Positions 1 through 9,350 of a stretch of 51,786 bases of DNA are shown here, piece by piece. Within the stretch, counting starts at the first letter, position 1. Every line of letters starts with the position of its first letter. Both the position numbers and the translations under genes were made by a program. Source of the stretch: an uncultured Collinsella sp. (GTDB lineage Bacteria > Actinomycetota > Coriobacteriia > Coriobacteriales > Coriobacteriaceae); assembly GCA_958433005.1 (NCBI GenBank), contig CAUAWV010000012.1:1-51786 (forward strand), given 5' to 3'. A model generated the notes under the pieces. The model saw only the letters and a list, made by a program, of their open reading frames with translations, had not been told where the DNA came from and ran no database searches.

Positions 1-14
1 ATGCTCTTTGATGG

Positions 15-50
15 AGGCGCCGGGGCCGTGACGGGCTCCGGCGCCTTTGC
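15..50 (+). terminator. Stem-loop, probable terminator of the gene left of the window
   Basis: A 9-bp perfect GC stem (AGGCGCCGG at 15-23 with CCGGCGCCT at 38-46) is extended by an inner GCC/GGC stem and followed by TTTGCCTTT. This looks like an intrinsic terminator for an upstream gene outside the window. The T-tract is interrupted, so it may be weak. It sits about 20 bases before the elp3 start. Confidence 0.45.
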
Positions 51-65
51 CTTTACAATGGGGGC

Positions 66-1973
66 ATGGAACAGATTATTTTGAACATACTCGAGGCTCT
101 GCGTCGCGGTGAGACCGTGGACGACAAGGCGCTCGTCAAGTTGATACATGCCGAGGCGCGCCGCGAGGGTGCCGACAAACGCGATTTGGCCAAGCGCCGT
201 CTGCTGCCGTTCTACCAGCGGGTGAAGCGTGAGGAGCCGGCTCGTTGGGCTGGGTGGAATGTCGATGCCGAGCTGGAACGTCGACTGCTGCAGGTGCTGC
301 GTATGAAGCCGCGCCGAACGGCCTCGGGCGTGGCGACCATTACCGTCATTACCAAGCCGTGGCCCTGTTCGGGCGATTGCCTGTTTTGCCCCAACGACCT
401 GCGCATGCCCAAGAGCTATCTGCACGCCGAGCCGGCATGCGCCCGTGCGGAGCAAAACTGCTTCGACCCGTATTTGCAGGTGAGCGCTCGTTTGACCGCG
501 CTTTCGCAGATGGGGCATGCGACCGATAAGATCGAGCTCATTGTGCTCGGTGGTACCTGGAGCGACTATCCGCAGGGGTATCAGGCATGGTTTATGTCGG
601 AGCTCTTCCGTGCGCTCAATGAAGACGCCGTGGCGGGCGTGGCGGCTAACCCCATGCTGGCACGTCCGGGCATCAGCCGTGCCGAGGCGGGGCGCCTGCT
701 CGATGACGCTCCCGCCGATGCCCTGCCGCCGGTGGTGGCGGAGCGTCGCGAGCGCTATAGGGCTGCCGGTATTGCGACCGATGAGGCCGAGCTTGCCGCC
801 GGCGTTGCCGGCGTGCAAGGGCGTGTGGATGCTGCCGAGGGTGGCTATAACCGCGCGGTGCGTCGTCTGTACGGCCCCGGCACGCCTTGGGGCGCAGTCG
901 CCGAGTGGCAGACGGCAACGATGGAGGAGCTTGAGCAACAGCAGCGCATCAACGAGACGGCGAAGCATCGCGTGGTGGGACTCGTTATCGAGACGCGCCC
1001 CGATGCCGTAACGCCGCAGGCGCTTACGCTTATCCGCCGCCTGGGCTGCACCAAGATTCAGATGGGTATCCAGAGCCTCGACCAGCACCTGCTCGATATC
1101 AACGAGCGCCGTATTACGGTGGCACAGATCGAGCGAGCGTTTTCGCTTGCGCGCCTGTTTGGCTTTAAGATTCACGCGCACTTTATGCTCAACTTGCTGG
1201 GCGCCACGCCCGAGGGTGACAAGCGCGACTACGAGCGCTTTATGACCGAGGGCGCCTTTATGCCCGACGAGGTCAAGGTCTACCCGTGTGCGCTCATCGA
1301 GGGTTCGCGCCTGGTGGGCTGTTACGAGCGTGGCGAGTGGCGCCCCTATACCGAGGAAGAGCTGCTCGACGTACTGGCCGATGACATCGTGGTGACGCCG
1401 GCGTTCTGCCGCATCAGCCGCATGATTCGCGACTTTAGCTCCGACGACATTATGGTGGGCAACAAGAAGCCCAACCTGCGTCAGCTCGTTGAGAACCGCC
1501 TGGCTGCTCGGGGTGACGGTGCGACGGTGCGTGAGATTCGCTATCGCGAGATCAGCACGGCGGGTGCCGACCTGAACGAGTTGGCCCTTGACGAAGAAGT
1601 GACGTACGAGACGCCGGTGACGCACGAGCGCTTTTTGCAGTGGGTGACGCCGCAGGGCAAGATTGCGGGCTTTTTGCGGCTGTCGCTGCCCGATCGCGCA
1701 TTTGTTGCCGCGCATGCGGACGAGTTGCCGACGACGCCGGACGAGGCGATGATTCGCGAGGTACACGTGTATGGCATGGCGGCGCGCGTGGGGGATCAAG
1801 GCCAGGCAGCCCAGCACCATGGATTGGGGCGTTTGCTCGTAGAGCGTGCGTGCGAGATTGCCCGGGATGCGGGTTATGCACGCATCAACGTGATCAGTGC
1901 GATCGGCACGCGTGAGTACTATCGCCATTTGGGTTTTTACGACCATGGACTCTATCTGCAAAAGGAGCTCTAG
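66..1973 (+). CDS. elp3: Elp3-type radical SAM/GNAT tRNA uridine-34 carboxymethylation enzyme
   Basis: A 635-residue protein of the Elp3 family, which installs the carboxymethyl group at C5 of the wobble uridine of some tRNAs, using acetyl-CoA and S-adenosylmethionine. The radical SAM cluster motif is CSGDCLFC with cysteines at about residues 101, 105 and 108. The Elp3-type stretch after it contains PKSYL and a further cysteine pair. The C-terminal 80 residues (from about 555, REVHVYGMAARVGD, then GLGRLLVERACEIAR) form the GNAT acetyltransferase domain. Length and domain order match stand-alone bacterial and archaeal Elp3. The next gene follows without a gap, so the two are probably cotranscribed. 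In bacteria Elp3 acts without the Elp1/2/4-6 subunits, and none are visible here. The family call is very secure; the exact tRNA targets are unknown. Confidence 0.93.
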   Translation: MEQIILNILEALRRGETVDDKALVKLIHAEARREGADKRDLAKRRLLPFYQRVKREEPARWAGWNVDAELERRLLQVLRMKPRRTASGVATITVITKPWPCSGDCLFCPNDLRMPKSYLHAEPACARAEQNCFDPYLQVSARLTALSQMGHATDKIELIVLGGTWSDYPQGYQAWFMSELFRALNEDAVAGVAANPMLARPGISRAEAGRLLDDAPADALPPVVAERRERYRAAGIATDEAELAAGVAGVQGRVDAAEGGYNRAVRRLYGPGTPWGAVAEWQTATMEELEQQQRINETAKHRVVGLVIETRPDAVTPQALTLIRRLGCTKIQMGIQSLDQHLLDINERRITVAQIERAFSLARLFGFKIHAHFMLNLLGATPEGDKRDYERFMTEGAFMPDEVKVYPCALIEGSRLVGCYERGEWRPYTEEELLDVLADDIVVTPAFCRISRMIRDFSSDDIMVGNKKPNLRQLVENRLAARGDGATVREIRYREISTAGADLNELALDEEVTYETPVTHERFLQWVTPQGKIAGFLRLSLPDRAFVAAHADELPTTPDEAMIREVHVYGMAARVGDQGQAAQHHGLGRLLVERACEIARDAGYARINVISAIGTREYYRHLGFYDHGLYLQKEL

Positions 1974-2852
1974 ATGAACAAGCCGAGTGTTTCTGCCGGC
2001 GTCGTTGCCGGCGTTGCTCTGGGAGCCGCGGCGCTTGGTGCGGCCGCCGTCGCTGTTCGCGCCGCCTGCCTGCAGGTCGCGAGGACCCGCAATGGGTTGG
2101 CGCGTGTGAAGCGCGTGCACGATGAGAGCGGTGAGGAAGTCCGCGTGTTGGTGCAAGGCAGCGTCTACCAAAGCGCGACCTACGTTGGCGAGCGTTGGGC
2201 AGAGCCCGTCTTTGCGTACTATCGTGCGTTTGACGATGTGTTTGAGGCCGAGGATGCCATGCGCGATGCTTATGGTCATGGCATCGACCGCATGCTTATG
2301 CTGGGCGGCGGAGGGTTTGCCTATCCCAAGTTCGCGCTGATGTCGCACGAGAGTTTGCGCATGGACGTCATTGAGTACGACGCCGAGATTACACGTCTGG
2401 CGCGTCGTTGGTTCTACCTAGACGAGCTGGAGCACGCGGTGGGCGATCGCCTGCGGGTGATTACCGCTGAGGCTCGCTCGTATCTGGGCGTGACGAGTGT
2501 GGGGCATCGTCGCTACGATGCGGTCGTGAGCGATTGCTTTGGCGGTGCCGAGCCCGTGCGCGAGCTGGCGACGATTGAGGCGCTGCGTTTGGTGCGGGGC
2601 AGCCTGAACCCCGTCGGTATCTATGCGGCCAATATCGTGAGTGCGAACGAGGGGAGCGATGTGACGTTCCTGCGCGGTTGCGTTGCCACGGCGCTCGAGG
2701 TGTTTGCGCATGCCTGGGTGGTTCCCTGCGGCGACGCGGAATTTGGCGGCGAGGAGAACTACCTGCTCATCGCCAGCGACGGCGACTATGTCTTCGCCGA
2801 AGCCGTGCCTTTTAACGCCGACTTCCTCGGCACCGTCCTTCACGACAAGTAA
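1974..2852 (+). CDS. Spermidine/spermine synthase-like methyltransferase-fold protein, membrane anchored
   Basis: A 292-residue protein. It opens with an Ala/Val-rich hydrophobic segment (about residues 6-30) that could be a membrane anchor or uncleaved signal. A Rossmann SAM-binding fold of the spermidine synthase superfamily follows. MLGGGGFAYPK at about residue 103 is the glycine-rich nucleotide loop, MDVIEYDAEI ends in the acidic residue that binds the ribose, and YDAVVSDCFGG at about 181 resembles the active-site strand. Whether it makes polyamines is doubtful: many such proteins are annotated spermidine synthase from the fold alone. The start is well supported by AAGGAG eight bases upstream, overlapping the end of elp3. 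It is probably cotranscribed with elp3 and converges on the helicase gene. The family call is good; the substrate is unknown. Confidence 0.75.
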   Translation: MNKPSVSAGVVAGVALGAAALGAAAVAVRAACLQVARTRNGLARVKRVHDESGEEVRVLVQGSVYQSATYVGERWAEPVFAYYRAFDDVFEAEDAMRDAYGHGIDRMLMLGGGGFAYPKFALMSHESLRMDVIEYDAEITRLARRWFYLDELEHAVGDRLRVITAEARSYLGVTSVGHRRYDAVVSDCFGGAEPVRELATIEALRLVRGSLNPVGIYAANIVSANEGSDVTFLRGCVATALEVFAHAWVVPCGDAEFGGEENYLLIASDGDYVFAEAVPFNADFLGTVLHDK

Positions 2853-2878
2853 GTCTCCCCGTACCAAAAAGACTGGTT

Positions 2879-5323
2879 TTATGTGTGGTCGCACCAGCCG
2901 AGAACGCGCTGCTTCATGCCTTCGATGTCGAGCACGCCTTCGGCAAAGCCCTTACGCACGAGCTCTTCGGGAACGAACTCATCGTAACGATCAAAGTAAG
3001 GCACTTCGCCGGGATAGACGAGCTCGATGGGATCGAAGTCCTTCTCGGCCTCGGCGGCGAGCACCTCAAAGAACGTCTCCTCGTCGGCCTTCATCTTAAA
3101 CTGCATAAAGTACGGGCGTGACGGGTCAAGTCCGCGAAGGCCCAGTTCCGCGGCACACTTAATTTTGAGCATGCGCTCGAGCGCCAAAAAGGCGTAGCTG
3201 CCCAGCCAGGGGAAAAGTGCCCAGGTATCGCCGCCCAGGTTGATGAGCGGCTTAGTTCCCGCACCCGAAATATCGGCCGTATGACGAGCCTGCGCCAAGC
3301 GGGCTCTCGCGTTGCCCATAAGGTACGGATATGTCGCGTGCTCGTTGAGCGCCTTGCGCATGCGCTCGAGTACGTGTGTATTGATGTCACCGGGGCAGTC
3401 GCCAAAGTAGGCCGGCACCCGGCCCTTGACCTGCGTGGCAAAGACGGTATGACGCTTCCAGTCCACTTCCTCGACAATCCAGCAGTGTCCGGCGATGGCG
3501 ATGCGCTCACCGGGCGGTGGCGGATTGACGATCGTGCCCAACTCGGCCGACTCGCTGCGAACGGTGAACTCCTCGTTTTCCTGGAATACGGCGTAGAACT
3601 TAAAGTTGTTAATGATGCGCTCGCCCGCGAGACCCACGATGAGCCCGCCACCCTCGGTGACTTGGATATGGTCGATGGTAATGAGGTGACGCAGCAACAC
3701 GCGATAGTCATCGGCCGAGATGCGATGGAAATAGCTGAGTGTGAGCACGCGCTGGGCAAGCTCTGCCGGCGTGAGTTCGCCGGTGCTGGCAAGCGTCGAC
3801 ATAGTCTGGTGATAGAGCAGACTGTAGGGGAGTCGATCGAGCTCGGGCGGCTCGACCCACTTTTCCTCGCGATAGAGTTGTACGAGTGCGATGCCCTGGA
3901 GGAGCTTCCAGGGAATGGTCTCGGGCATCATCGTGCGCGGCTCGGGTTCTTCCTCGCGCATGACGAACCACATCTCGGGCGGAAGATCGCGGCGTCCCGT
4001 GCGGCCCATACGCTGCAAAAAGGAGCTGACGGTAAACGGCGCATCGATCTGGAACGCGCGCTCCAGACGGCCGATATCGATGCCGAGTTCCAGCGTAGAG
4101 GTGGTGACGGTTGTCTGTGCCTGCTCCTCATCGCGCATGAGTTCCTCGGCCGTCTCGCGCAGCGATGCCGAAAGATTGCCATGGTGGATGAGGAAACGGT
4201 CGGGCTCGTGCCGGCTCTCGCAGTAGCTGCGCAGCATGGAGCACACGGCCTCTGCCTCCTCGCGCGAGTTGGCAAAGACCAGGCATTTGCGGCCGCGCGT
4301 ATGCTCAAAGATATAACCCATGCCGGGGTCGGCGTTGTCGGGCGCCGTGTCGGTGGGGTTGAGAAGCGCCTGCTCGGTCGCACGTGGGATGTCGACTTCG
4401 CCCTCGGGGGCCGAGGAAGTGCGACGGTCTTTGGGAGCGGCCTTGCCCCGCGCCTGCTCACGACGTTGACGGTGTTCTTCCTGTGTAAGCTGTCCGCTGT
4501 GGCACATGTCTTGTCCGGATGCGGGCAGCGCCGCGGGCGCCGCCGTCTCAATACGCTCGCAAGCAAGCACCTCGGCTTCTTGTGGACCTGTGCCTACGAA
4601 TCCTCGCTGCTGAGCCTGGGGGCCCGAGTTGTAGAAGTGCTCCATGGAGATGCGCCACACGCGGCGCGGTTCCTCAAAGCGGGGGATGATGTAACCGCGT
4701 CCCGTTCCCTGTGAGAGAAAGGCGCCCGTGCGCTCGGGGTCGCCGATGGTGGCAGAAAGGCCAATGCGGCGAGGCTGCACGCCGGCCATGCGCGAGAGTC
4801 GCTCGATAAGACAGAGCGTCTGACCGCCGCGGTCGCCGCGCATGAGCGAATGAACCTCGTCGATAACCACATAGCGCAGGTCGCAAAACATGCGCGGGAT
4901 TGCCATGTGCTTATGGATCAGGAGCGCCTCGAGCGATTCGGGCGTAATCTGTAGGATACCGCTCGGCTTTTTGATGAGTTTGGCCTTGTGTGATTGTGAG
5001 ACATCGCCATGCCAGTGCCAGACGGGGATATCGGCTTCTTCGCACAGGTCGTTGAGGCGGACGAATTGGTCGTTGATGAGCGCCTTGAGGGGGCCAATGT
5101 AGAGGGCGCCCACGCTTGCGGGCGGGTTCTCCCAAAACTCGGTCAGGATGGGAAAGAAGGCTGCCTCGGTTTTGCCGGAAGCCGTTGACGCCGTCAGGAG
5201 CACATTGTCCTGTGTGTTGAAGATGGCATCTGCCGCCGCAACCTGGATAGAGCGCAAGCTCTCCCAATCGTGGGAGTAGATGAAGCCTTGGATAAACGGG
5301 GCGTAGCGGTCAAAGGCGTTCAC
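2879..5323 (-). CDS. Lhr/BrxHI-like superfamily 2 DEAD/DEAH-box helicase
   Basis: An ATP-dependent helicase of about 814 residues and third gene of a minus-strand cassette. All SF2 motifs are visible: motif I TASTASGKT (about 44-52), motif II DEVH, motif III SAT in GLSATIGDP, CLVFANSREEAEAV opening the second RecA domain, and motif VI QRMGRTGRR. The layout resembles Lhr and the BREX-associated helicase BrxHI. Between the two RecA domains sits an insert of about 100 residues rich in Ala, Pro, Gln and Arg (about 4310-4620), unusual and probably disordered. A longer reading from 5365 is possible, but the GTG at 5323 has AAAGGAGG at ideal spacing (5329-5336), so I chose it. The gene ends 26 bp from the convergent spermidine-synthase-like gene. 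Helicase assignment is certain; its role in DNA repair or phage defence is inferred from its neighbours. Confidence 0.85.
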   Translation of the reverse strand: MNAFDRYAPFIQGFIYSHDWESLRSIQVAAADAIFNTQDNVLLTASTASGKTEAAFFPILTEFWENPPASVGALYIGPLKALINDQFVRLNDLCEEADIPVWHWHGDVSQSHKAKLIKKPSGILQITPESLEALLIHKHMAIPRMFCDLRYVVIDEVHSLMRGDRGGQTLCLIERLSRMAGVQPRRIGLSATIGDPERTGAFLSQGTGRGYIIPRFEEPRRVWRISMEHFYNSGPQAQQRGFVGTGPQEAEVLACERIETAAPAALPASGQDMCHSGQLTQEEHRQRREQARGKAAPKDRRTSSAPEGEVDIPRATEQALLNPTDTAPDNADPGMGYIFEHTRGRKCLVFANSREEAEAVCSMLRSYCESRHEPDRFLIHHGNLSASLRETAEELMRDEEQAQTTVTTSTLELGIDIGRLERAFQIDAPFTVSSFLQRMGRTGRRDLPPEMWFVMREEEPEPRTMMPETIPWKLLQGIALVQLYREEKWVEPPELDRLPYSLLYHQTMSTLASTGELTPAELAQRVLTLSYFHRISADDYRVLLRHLITIDHIQVTEGGGLIVGLAGERIINNFKFYAVFQENEEFTVRSESAELGTIVNPPPPGERIAIAGHCWIVEEVDWKRHTVFATQVKGRVPAYFGDCPGDINTHVLERMRKALNEHATYPYLMGNARARLAQARHTADISGAGTKPLINLGGDTWALFPWLGSYAFLALERMLKIKCAAELGLRGLDPSRPYFMQFKMKADEETFFEVLAAEAEKDFDPIELVYPGEVPYFDRYDEFVPEELVRKGFAEGVLDIEGMKQRVLGWCDHT

Positions 5324-5439
5324 GGGGCCTCCTTTCAACAACGAATTTCTCAACGCGGCTGGCAACGGCTTGCTGCATTACTGCTTCAACGTTTGCCCAG
5401 ATAAAACCTGCCAAAATAAACCTGTCCCTTTTTGGTAGG

Positions 5440-6744
5440 TTAGATGGTGAACTCGGCGAAGTTGCGGTCGCCGCCTGCGGTGCCGGTGTCGCCTGTTGCG
5501 GCTGCCGGCGCCAGCGCGTCGCCGCCGACGCTTTGCAGCAGCTCGGCCACGTTGGCGTCGGGGTTTTGGCATAGGATGTCGAGCAACTCGATAAAGTCAC
5601 GAATGACCTCGCGCGGCGTCAGGTGCGTGTCGGCTCCCACACGACCGAACTCAATCTTGAGGAAGTCAACCAAGTCGTTTTCGGTCAGCGTGGGCGTCCA
5701 GCCAAAGTAGCCGGCGTGAATTTGCATGAGTTTTTCGATCAGCACCAGCAACTCCTCGTAGGTGAGTGGTTGCAGGCGGATGATGGGCGCAAGCATGTCC
5801 TTAAGGTCCTCGCGCGCAAAGCGGCCCTGGGCGAGTCGGCTGCGTAGGGCCTCGTAGGAAAACACACCGCGGCGGCGGTCCTCGATGGAGGTCGGCGTGC
5901 CACCCATGATCATGCCCAGGTACTGCGCCTTGCCCTGAAGTGTGTCGTTGTACATGGTCAGGATCTTCTCGTAGTTGTACTGGCGCGTGATGGCGTTGGG
6001 AATCTTATACAGATTCACGAGCTCGTCGATGAGCACCAGCATGCCCTTGTAGCCGCTGCAAACCAAAAAACGCGCGATGAGTTTGACGTAGTCGTACCAG
6101 TCATCGTCGCTGATGATGGTTGAGGACCCCAGTTCGGCGCGAGCCTCGCTCTTGGTGCGGTATTCGCCGCGGATCCATTTGGTCACGCGGCTCATGGCCT
6201 CTTCGTCGCCCTCGGATACGGCCGTGCGATAGCGGCGAAGCATGCGGGTGAAGTCGAAGCCGTGGACCATCTCCTCGAGCGGGGTCAGTTGGGCATTGAC
6301 GACCGACTCGTCGACGTTGGCACACGAGGCGACCCAGCGATCCAGAATAAGGTTGAGCGCACCGCCCTCGGGGCGCGTCTTGGTCGATATATTGCGGATG
6401 AGCTCGCGGTAGGTGGCAAGGCCCTGCCCCTGACCGCCCTGCAGGCGTCGCTCGGGCGACAAGTCGGCATCGGCGACGACGAATCCCTCGCCCATGGCGT
6501 GCGTGCGGATGGTCTGGAGCAAAAAGCTCTTACCGGCGCCGTAGCGACCGACTAAAAAGCGGAAGCTCGCGCCGCCATCGGCGATGAGACTTAAATCGGT
6601 GAGCAGGGCGCGGATCTCGACCTCGCGCCCTACGGTGATGTAAGGAAGGCCGATGCGCGGGACCACGCCGCCCTTGAGCGAGTTGAGAATGACGGCAGCG
6701 ACGCGCTTGGGCACGCGGGGTGCTGCGGATGCGGTATCACTCAT
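5440..6744 (-). CDS. BrxD-like ATP-binding protein (BREX ATPase family, DUF2791)
   Basis: A 434-residue P-loop ATPase. Walker A is GRYGAGKSFLL at about residue 67 and Walker B is MLVLIDEL at about 239. A GGTP sensor-like turn and a helical C-terminal region with the TPREVIRDFI motif follow. This pattern is that of the BREX system ATP-binding domain family (BrxD; DUF2791). BrxD-type proteins occur beside Lhr-like helicases in BREX-related loci, and the next gene downstream is exactly such a helicase. The start ATG overlaps the end of the TerB_N gene by 8 bp, implying translational coupling. The last residues are an Ala/Gly/Thr-rich tail. No methyltransferase PglX, phosphatase PglZ or BrxC is present, so this is not a standard BREX locus. 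Confidence 0.78.
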   Translation of the reverse strand: MSDTASAAPRVPKRVAAVILNSLKGGVVPRIGLPYITVGREVEIRALLTDLSLIADGGASFRFLVGRYGAGKSFLLQTIRTHAMGEGFVVADADLSPERRLQGGQGQGLATYRELIRNISTKTRPEGGALNLILDRWVASCANVDESVVNAQLTPLEEMVHGFDFTRMLRRYRTAVSEGDEEAMSRVTKWIRGEYRTKSEARAELGSSTIISDDDWYDYVKLIARFLVCSGYKGMLVLIDELVNLYKIPNAITRQYNYEKILTMYNDTLQGKAQYLGMIMGGTPTSIEDRRRGVFSYEALRSRLAQGRFAREDLKDMLAPIIRLQPLTYEELLVLIEKLMQIHAGYFGWTPTLTENDLVDFLKIEFGRVGADTHLTPREVIRDFIELLDILCQNPDANVAELLQSVGGDALAPAAATGDTGTAGGDRNFAEFTI

Positions 6745-8476
6745 GGTCTAGGTATCCTCTCACGTCTGCTTCGTAGTCCTCGATAATCTGCGGCCCTGCC
6801 GCGCCGAATTCGATAACGGTGTCTCCCACCAGGTCAAAGAGCGCCTCGTTGATGGTATCGACAAGCATGTCCTCACTCTTGCCCGACTGCGCCACCGCCG
6901 ATGCCGTCTGCGCTGCGTTTTGCTCGAGTAGTGCTCGAAGATAGGCGTCTGCGGCGGGATCGAGTGCGGACGCGGTGTCAGCGGACGTGGGTGCTGGTGC
7001 GAGGAGCGGGGCCACGACGCCAAACTGCTCGGTGGAGATGGTCGGCTCGCTAGCCTCGTCCTGCTGCATGGTCGTCGCGACTGGTTCGGCGATCGTGCCG
7101 GCCACGGGCTTGGCTTCCCGTCGTTCGGCAACTGTCACCTCGGCATCCGCAAGCGTGCCGTCCTCGCGTTCCTCGTCGATCAAAAGCGCTTCGCGCGTTT
7201 GTGCGGCAGCGCTCCGAATGTGCCCCAGCTGGCTCAAATCGATATCGATCTTGACGGGCTGGTGTGCGGCGTCCCACGAAAGCCATGCCACAATCTCGTC
7301 ATCGATAATCTTGGCCAGATATTTGGGGACCTTTTCTTCCTTAAGGGGATGGGCGGGGTCCAGCGCCAGGCGCAGGCGTTGGTCGCAGGCGCGCATCATT
7401 TCACCGAGCTTGCTGCTCTTTTGCCTGCTACCGTGAATCCGCATGCATTCCCAAAAACCGTTTTGGCAACGGTAGATATGGATGGGGTCCAGACGGTATT
7501 CGCAGTCCTCGTGGCGCTCGGGCGCAAAGAATACGGCCGAGGCAAACATGGTGTAGGGCATGGCCGTCTCCTCCCCAAATAAACTTGCCACGATGCCGGT
7601 CTTTCGGTGCGTGTCATAGTAGCGCGCCATGCGGACATACACGGCGCACGCCACGTGGCGCAGATCACGGTGGTGGCTGCGGTCGAGCCGCGAGCTACTT
7701 AGGTTGTACGTGGAGAGGGCGTTGATGGCGGCCATGAGTCGCTCCTCGCGCACCTCATCGGGCGGAAGGGGGAGCGTGGGCTCGGAGGTTTTGCGACGCT
7801 TAGGGGTCTGGCCGGACGGTGCCGGTACAAGGTCTCGTGCCGCGCGCCGCAGTTCGATAAGGGCGTTATCGAACATGACGGTTTTAGAGTCGCGAAGCAG
7901 CTTGGGGTCGAGCCCGTGGAACACGGCGTAATCTTGCAGCCACACGCGCGCAAACCGGTCGATGCCGGGCTCGAAGGCGCGATAGACATCCCAAAAAGCC
8001 TTGATCTTGTTAAAACCATCGAGCGGGTCATCTACGCCAATGCCGCAAATCAACTCATAGAGATACAGAAAGGCAAACGAGGTCGATGTCTCCTCGATAT
8101 TTCCGCGGCGCACTTGGGCACGCCAGGTAAAGTAGCCGCGCAGCTGCCGGTCGCTCATGGCGTTGTAGGTGGGAAAGTACGACTTAAAGGTGCCGTTGTA
8201 GGGACAGTCGTCCTCAAAGTTGGCCATCAGCAGGCCTTGGCGGTAGAAAAGCTCGGCTTCCGAAAGCCAACGCCCCGCGCCGCCCTTGGGGTCTTCTTGC
8301 CAACGCGATATCTCACGCATTTTGCGGTACTGGTCGGGAAGGAAGTTCTGCATCTGGCGGCCGGTCTTGAGAATCGGCTCGTCTGCGTAGATTTCGTTTG
8401 AGAAGCGGGCGGACTGATGGGTCCGGGCCTCGGCCATAATGCGCTCGATGAGCATCTTGATGTCCTGGTCGGCCAC
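6737..8476 (-). CDS. TerB N-terminal and TerB C-terminal domain protein
   Basis: A 579-residue protein. The first 210 residues fit the TerB_N domain: MQNFLPDQYRKMREIS, a stretch around FEDDCPYNG, YFPTYNAMSDRQLRGYFTWR and a helical YLYELI segment. The region around residues 420-445 (IDLSQLGHIRSAAAQTRE) fits the start of TerB_C, which continues to the end with a long Ala/Thr/Glu-rich linker between. I cannot see the central TerB metal-binding domain that often separates these two, so the arrangement appears to be TerB_N-TerB_C. Comparative genomics has linked such proteins to DNA-processing and stress or defence operons together with ATPases and helicases, matching the two genes downstream. It is first in the cassette and its stop overlaps the ATPase start. 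The domain call is good; the molecular function is unknown. Confidence 0.75.
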   Translation of the reverse strand: MADQDIKMLIERIMAEARTHQSARFSNEIYADEPILKTGRQMQNFLPDQYRKMREISRWQEDPKGGAGRWLSEAELFYRQGLLMANFEDDCPYNGTFKSYFPTYNAMSDRQLRGYFTWRAQVRRGNIEETSTSFAFLYLYELICGIGVDDPLDGFNKIKAFWDVYRAFEPGIDRFARVWLQDYAVFHGLDPKLLRDSKTVMFDNALIELRRAARDLVPAPSGQTPKRRKTSEPTLPLPPDEVREERLMAAINALSTYNLSSSRLDRSHHRDLRHVACAVYVRMARYYDTHRKTGIVASLFGEETAMPYTMFASAVFFAPERHEDCEYRLDPIHIYRCQNGFWECMRIHGSRQKSSKLGEMMRACDQRLRLALDPAHPLKEEKVPKYLAKIIDDEIVAWLSWDAAHQPVKIDIDLSQLGHIRSAAAQTREALLIDEEREDGTLADAEVTVAERREAKPVAGTIAEPVATTMQQDEASEPTISTEQFGVVAPLLAPAPTSADTASALDPAADAYLRALLEQNAAQTASAVAQSGKSEDMLVDTINEALFDLVGDTVIEFGAAGPQIIEDYEADVRGYLDHE

Positions 8477-8564
8477 CGCTTCTCCTCTCCTAACGCAGCT
8501 TCGGTGACCTCATATCATAGCACAGCATCAAACAGGTGTTCGAGATACTGCTGCGTAGATAGAT

Positions 8565-9281
8565 TTAGAACAGGAGGGCGAAGATGACGGCGATGACGAC
8601 GGAGGGGAGCATATTGGCCGTGCGGAAGGTCTGAGGACGGATGAGGTTGACGCCGACGCAGAAGATGAGCATGGAGCCTACGAGCGAAAGGCTGTCGAGG
8701 GCTGCCGTGGTCATGATGGGGGAGAGTGCGCCGGCAAACAGCGTGATCGTCCCCTGGAACACGGCGACGGGCAGGGCGGAGAAGATGCAGCCGCGGCCAA
8801 GCGAGGCCGTCATGGTGCAGACGATGATGCAGTCCAGTGCGCCCTTGAGGGCAAGCGTTGACCAGTCGCCGAGCAGGCCGTCCTGGATCGATCCCACAAT
8901 GGCCATGGCGCCGATGCACACGGTGAGTGAAGTCGAGACAAAAGCGTTGGTGAACTCGTTATCGCCCTCGCTGCCGGTTTTGCGCTTGAGCCATTCGCCA
9001 AGGTTCTCGATGGCGGCTTCCAAGTTGACGGCCTCGCCGATGAGCGAACCGAGCGCAAATGAGACGATGAGCATGGTGGTACCGGTGGTCGACAGCGCCT
9101 TTCCATCGATGATGAGCATCTTTTGCATGGTGCCGCCCAGGCCGATAAACAGGACGCACAGCCCCGATGCTTTCATGAGCGTGTCTTGGATGCGCGGTGT
9201 AATGAAGCGGCCGCCCGCTAATCCCAAAAGACCGCCCGCAACTAAAAGCGCAACGTTGATGATTGTTCCCAAGCCCGGCAT
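8565..9281 (-). CDS. DUF554 family membrane protein (YdfK/YqgA-like)
   Basis: A hydrophobic protein of 238 residues with six or seven predicted membrane spans. It opens with MPGLGTIINVALLVAGG and carries the glycine-rich GLCVLFIGLGGTMQKML and SFALGSLIGEAVNLE motifs typical of DUF554. The family has no firm function; transport has been suggested. The reading frame extends further upstream, but the ATG at 9281 has CAGGAGGG a few bases before it, so the 23 extra residues are rejected. The TerB_N gene starts 88 bp downstream on the same strand, so partial read-through into the cassette is possible. An inverted repeat (9351-9376) lies upstream. Confidence 0.8.
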   Translation of the reverse strand: MPGLGTIINVALLVAGGLLGLAGGRFITPRIQDTLMKASGLCVLFIGLGGTMQKMLIIDGKALSTTGTTMLIVSFALGSLIGEAVNLEAAIENLGEWLKRKTGSEGDNEFTNAFVSTSLTVCIGAMAIVGSIQDGLLGDWSTLALKGALDCIIVCTMTASLGRGCIFSALPVAVFQGTITLFAGALSPIMTTAALDSLSLVGSMLIFCVGVNLIRPQTFRTANMLPSVVIAVIFALLF

Positions 9282-9350
9282 GAGCCCTCCTGTATTGATG
9301 CCAACGTGGCAATCGTAGCAGAACGAAATGCGAGGCACATTGCGACTCAT

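Noticed and set aside
3281..4714. A 477-residue plus-strand frame
   Set aside because: Antisense to the helicase gene, no domain, no ribosome binding site.
2879..8476. A complete BREX system
   Set aside because: No PglX methyltransferase, PglZ phosphatase, BrxC or BrxB is encoded nearby; only BrxD-like and BrxHI-like parts are present.
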